A model generated the notes under the pieces. That model was not told where the DNA came from. It did not search any database and saw only the letters and a list, made by a program, of their open reading frames with translations. From positions 1 to 21,842 of the forward strand of contig CAYNFH010000102.1 of assembly GCA_964396385.1 (NCBI GenBank): a stretch of 21,842 bases of DNA, read 5' to 3'. Position 1 is the stretch's first letter. Each line of letters begins with the position of its first letter. The position numbers and the translations under genes are program-made. This DNA is from CAYNFH01 sp964396385. Lineage in GTDB: Bacteria > Armatimonadota > Chthonomonadetes > Chthonomonadales > CAJBBX01. Of this stretch, positions 21,483 to 21,842 are shown piece after piece.

Positions 21483-21842
21483 CTAATCCACAAACTCCAC
21501 CTCTCCCACATCCGGCACGAGGCCGCGCTCCGCCCCTCGCTGCAGGAACAGGTGGATGCTGCGCTTGCCGGCTTCGCCCAGGTCCACCGTCCAGTCGTTC
21601 ACGTACATCCCCACAAACACGTCCGCCGTAGACTGCTCCATGTCCCGCGCGAACTGCATAGCATGCCGGAGCGCGTCCTGCCGGTGCTCCAGCCCGTATA
21701 CGATGCTGGCCTTGAGCGCCTGTGACGCGGCGCGTTGCACCTCCGGGGGCAGGTCCTTGCGGATGGCGTTCACGCCTAGAGGCAGCGGAAGGCCATTCTG
21801 CTCCTTCCACCACGCTCCCAGGTCCACCACCGTATGGAGGCC
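21483..21842 (-). CDS. mqnD: 1,4-dihydroxy-6-naphthoate synthase, C-terminal part (futalosine pathway)
   Basis: MqnD turns cyclic dehypoxanthine futalosine into 1,4-dihydroxy-6-naphthoate in the alternative menaquinone route. Only the last 120 or so codons are in the window; the frame is open to the end, so the GTG near 21830 is internal. Typical features are VDLGAWWKEQNGLPLPLGVN, AIRKDLPPEVQRAASQALKAS, and FARDMEQSTADVFVGMYVND. These belong to the second lobe of the periplasmic-binding-protein-like fold, and the last of them is the MYVND stretch near the C-terminus. The related MqnA family lacks the MYVN block, so MqnD is preferred. It suggests that the organism makes menaquinone by the futalosine route. 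Confidence 0.85.
   Translation of the reverse strand, partial: GLHTVVDLGAWWKEQNGLPLPLGVNAIRKDLPPEVQRAASQALKASIVYGLEHRQDALRHAMQFARDMEQSTADVFVGMYVNDWTVDLGEAGKRSIHLFLQRGAERGLVPDVGEVEFVD

Overview
The window is GC-rich bacterial chromosome without rRNA, tRNA, phage or transposase genes. The gene set fits an Armatimonadota-like diderm: tandem twin-arginine Gfo/Idh/MocA proteins, a SurA/PrsA-like lipoprotein, an EmrA-type periplasmic adaptor, a membrane PIN-TRAM protein next to an IspD-IspF fusion, a long-form hibernation factor, a PPi-type phosphofructokinase and a futalosine-pathway menaquinone gene. The phylum is an inference from gene content, not from a marker gene.

Layout. 1-722 is the C-terminal part of a large predicted alpha/beta-hydrolase-like protein. 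726-2363 (minus) is an HlyD/EmrA adaptor with an unusually long coiled coil and no visible pump partner. 2490-4241 is one open frame with three unrelated parts: a LacI-type helix-turn-helix with a good, nearly leaderless sigma-70 promoter, a pseudopilin-like scrap, and a THUMP-like class I methyltransferase, followed by an FmdB-type zinc ribbon gene. 4898-6214 carries a secreted polysaccharide deacetylase and a secreted FKBP isomerase. 6339-9141 (minus) carries a YabN-type methylase-MazG protein and a SurA/PrsA-like lipoprotein. 9370-12154 is a pair of exported Gfo/Idh/MocA oxidoreductase homologues. 12549-14705 is a Cache-like/HAMP/GGDEF/HD-GYP sensor. 14997-16493 is a secreted transglutaminase-like protein. 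16640-21409 is a tight co-directional run: PIN-TRAM membrane protein, IspDF, a short sugar-transferase-like membrane protein, HPF, PPi-phosphofructokinase and a small unknown. The window ends in mqnD (minus).

The most unusual signal is in the repeats. Short tandem arrays with a period of 7 or 8 bp, usually 3-4 units, occur at about a dozen places (21, 2930, 3430, 3526, 4801, 6212, 6323, 9051, 12301, 19957, 20005, 21442). They resemble the heptanucleotide STRR arrays known from filamentous cyanobacteria, but the unit sequence differs from place to place. Several start at, or directly after, a stop codon. Others lie inside coding sequence with the frame kept: they encode most of the n-region of a lipoprotein signal peptide, part of a 40-residue insert in the methyltransferase, and a loop of the first hydrolase. 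A second class of palindromic elements also enters genes. Two adjacent hairpins encode the whole linker between IspD and IspF, and a 29-bp palindromic unit occurs both between genes (7816) and inside the methyltransferase (3476). This genome seems to acquire repeat elements at gene ends and repeatedly turn them into protein.

The genes do not form one pathway. The 16640-21409 run joins isoprenoid precursor synthesis, ribosome hibernation and glycolysis, and its yacL-ispD-ispF order matches the arrangement known in Firmicutes.
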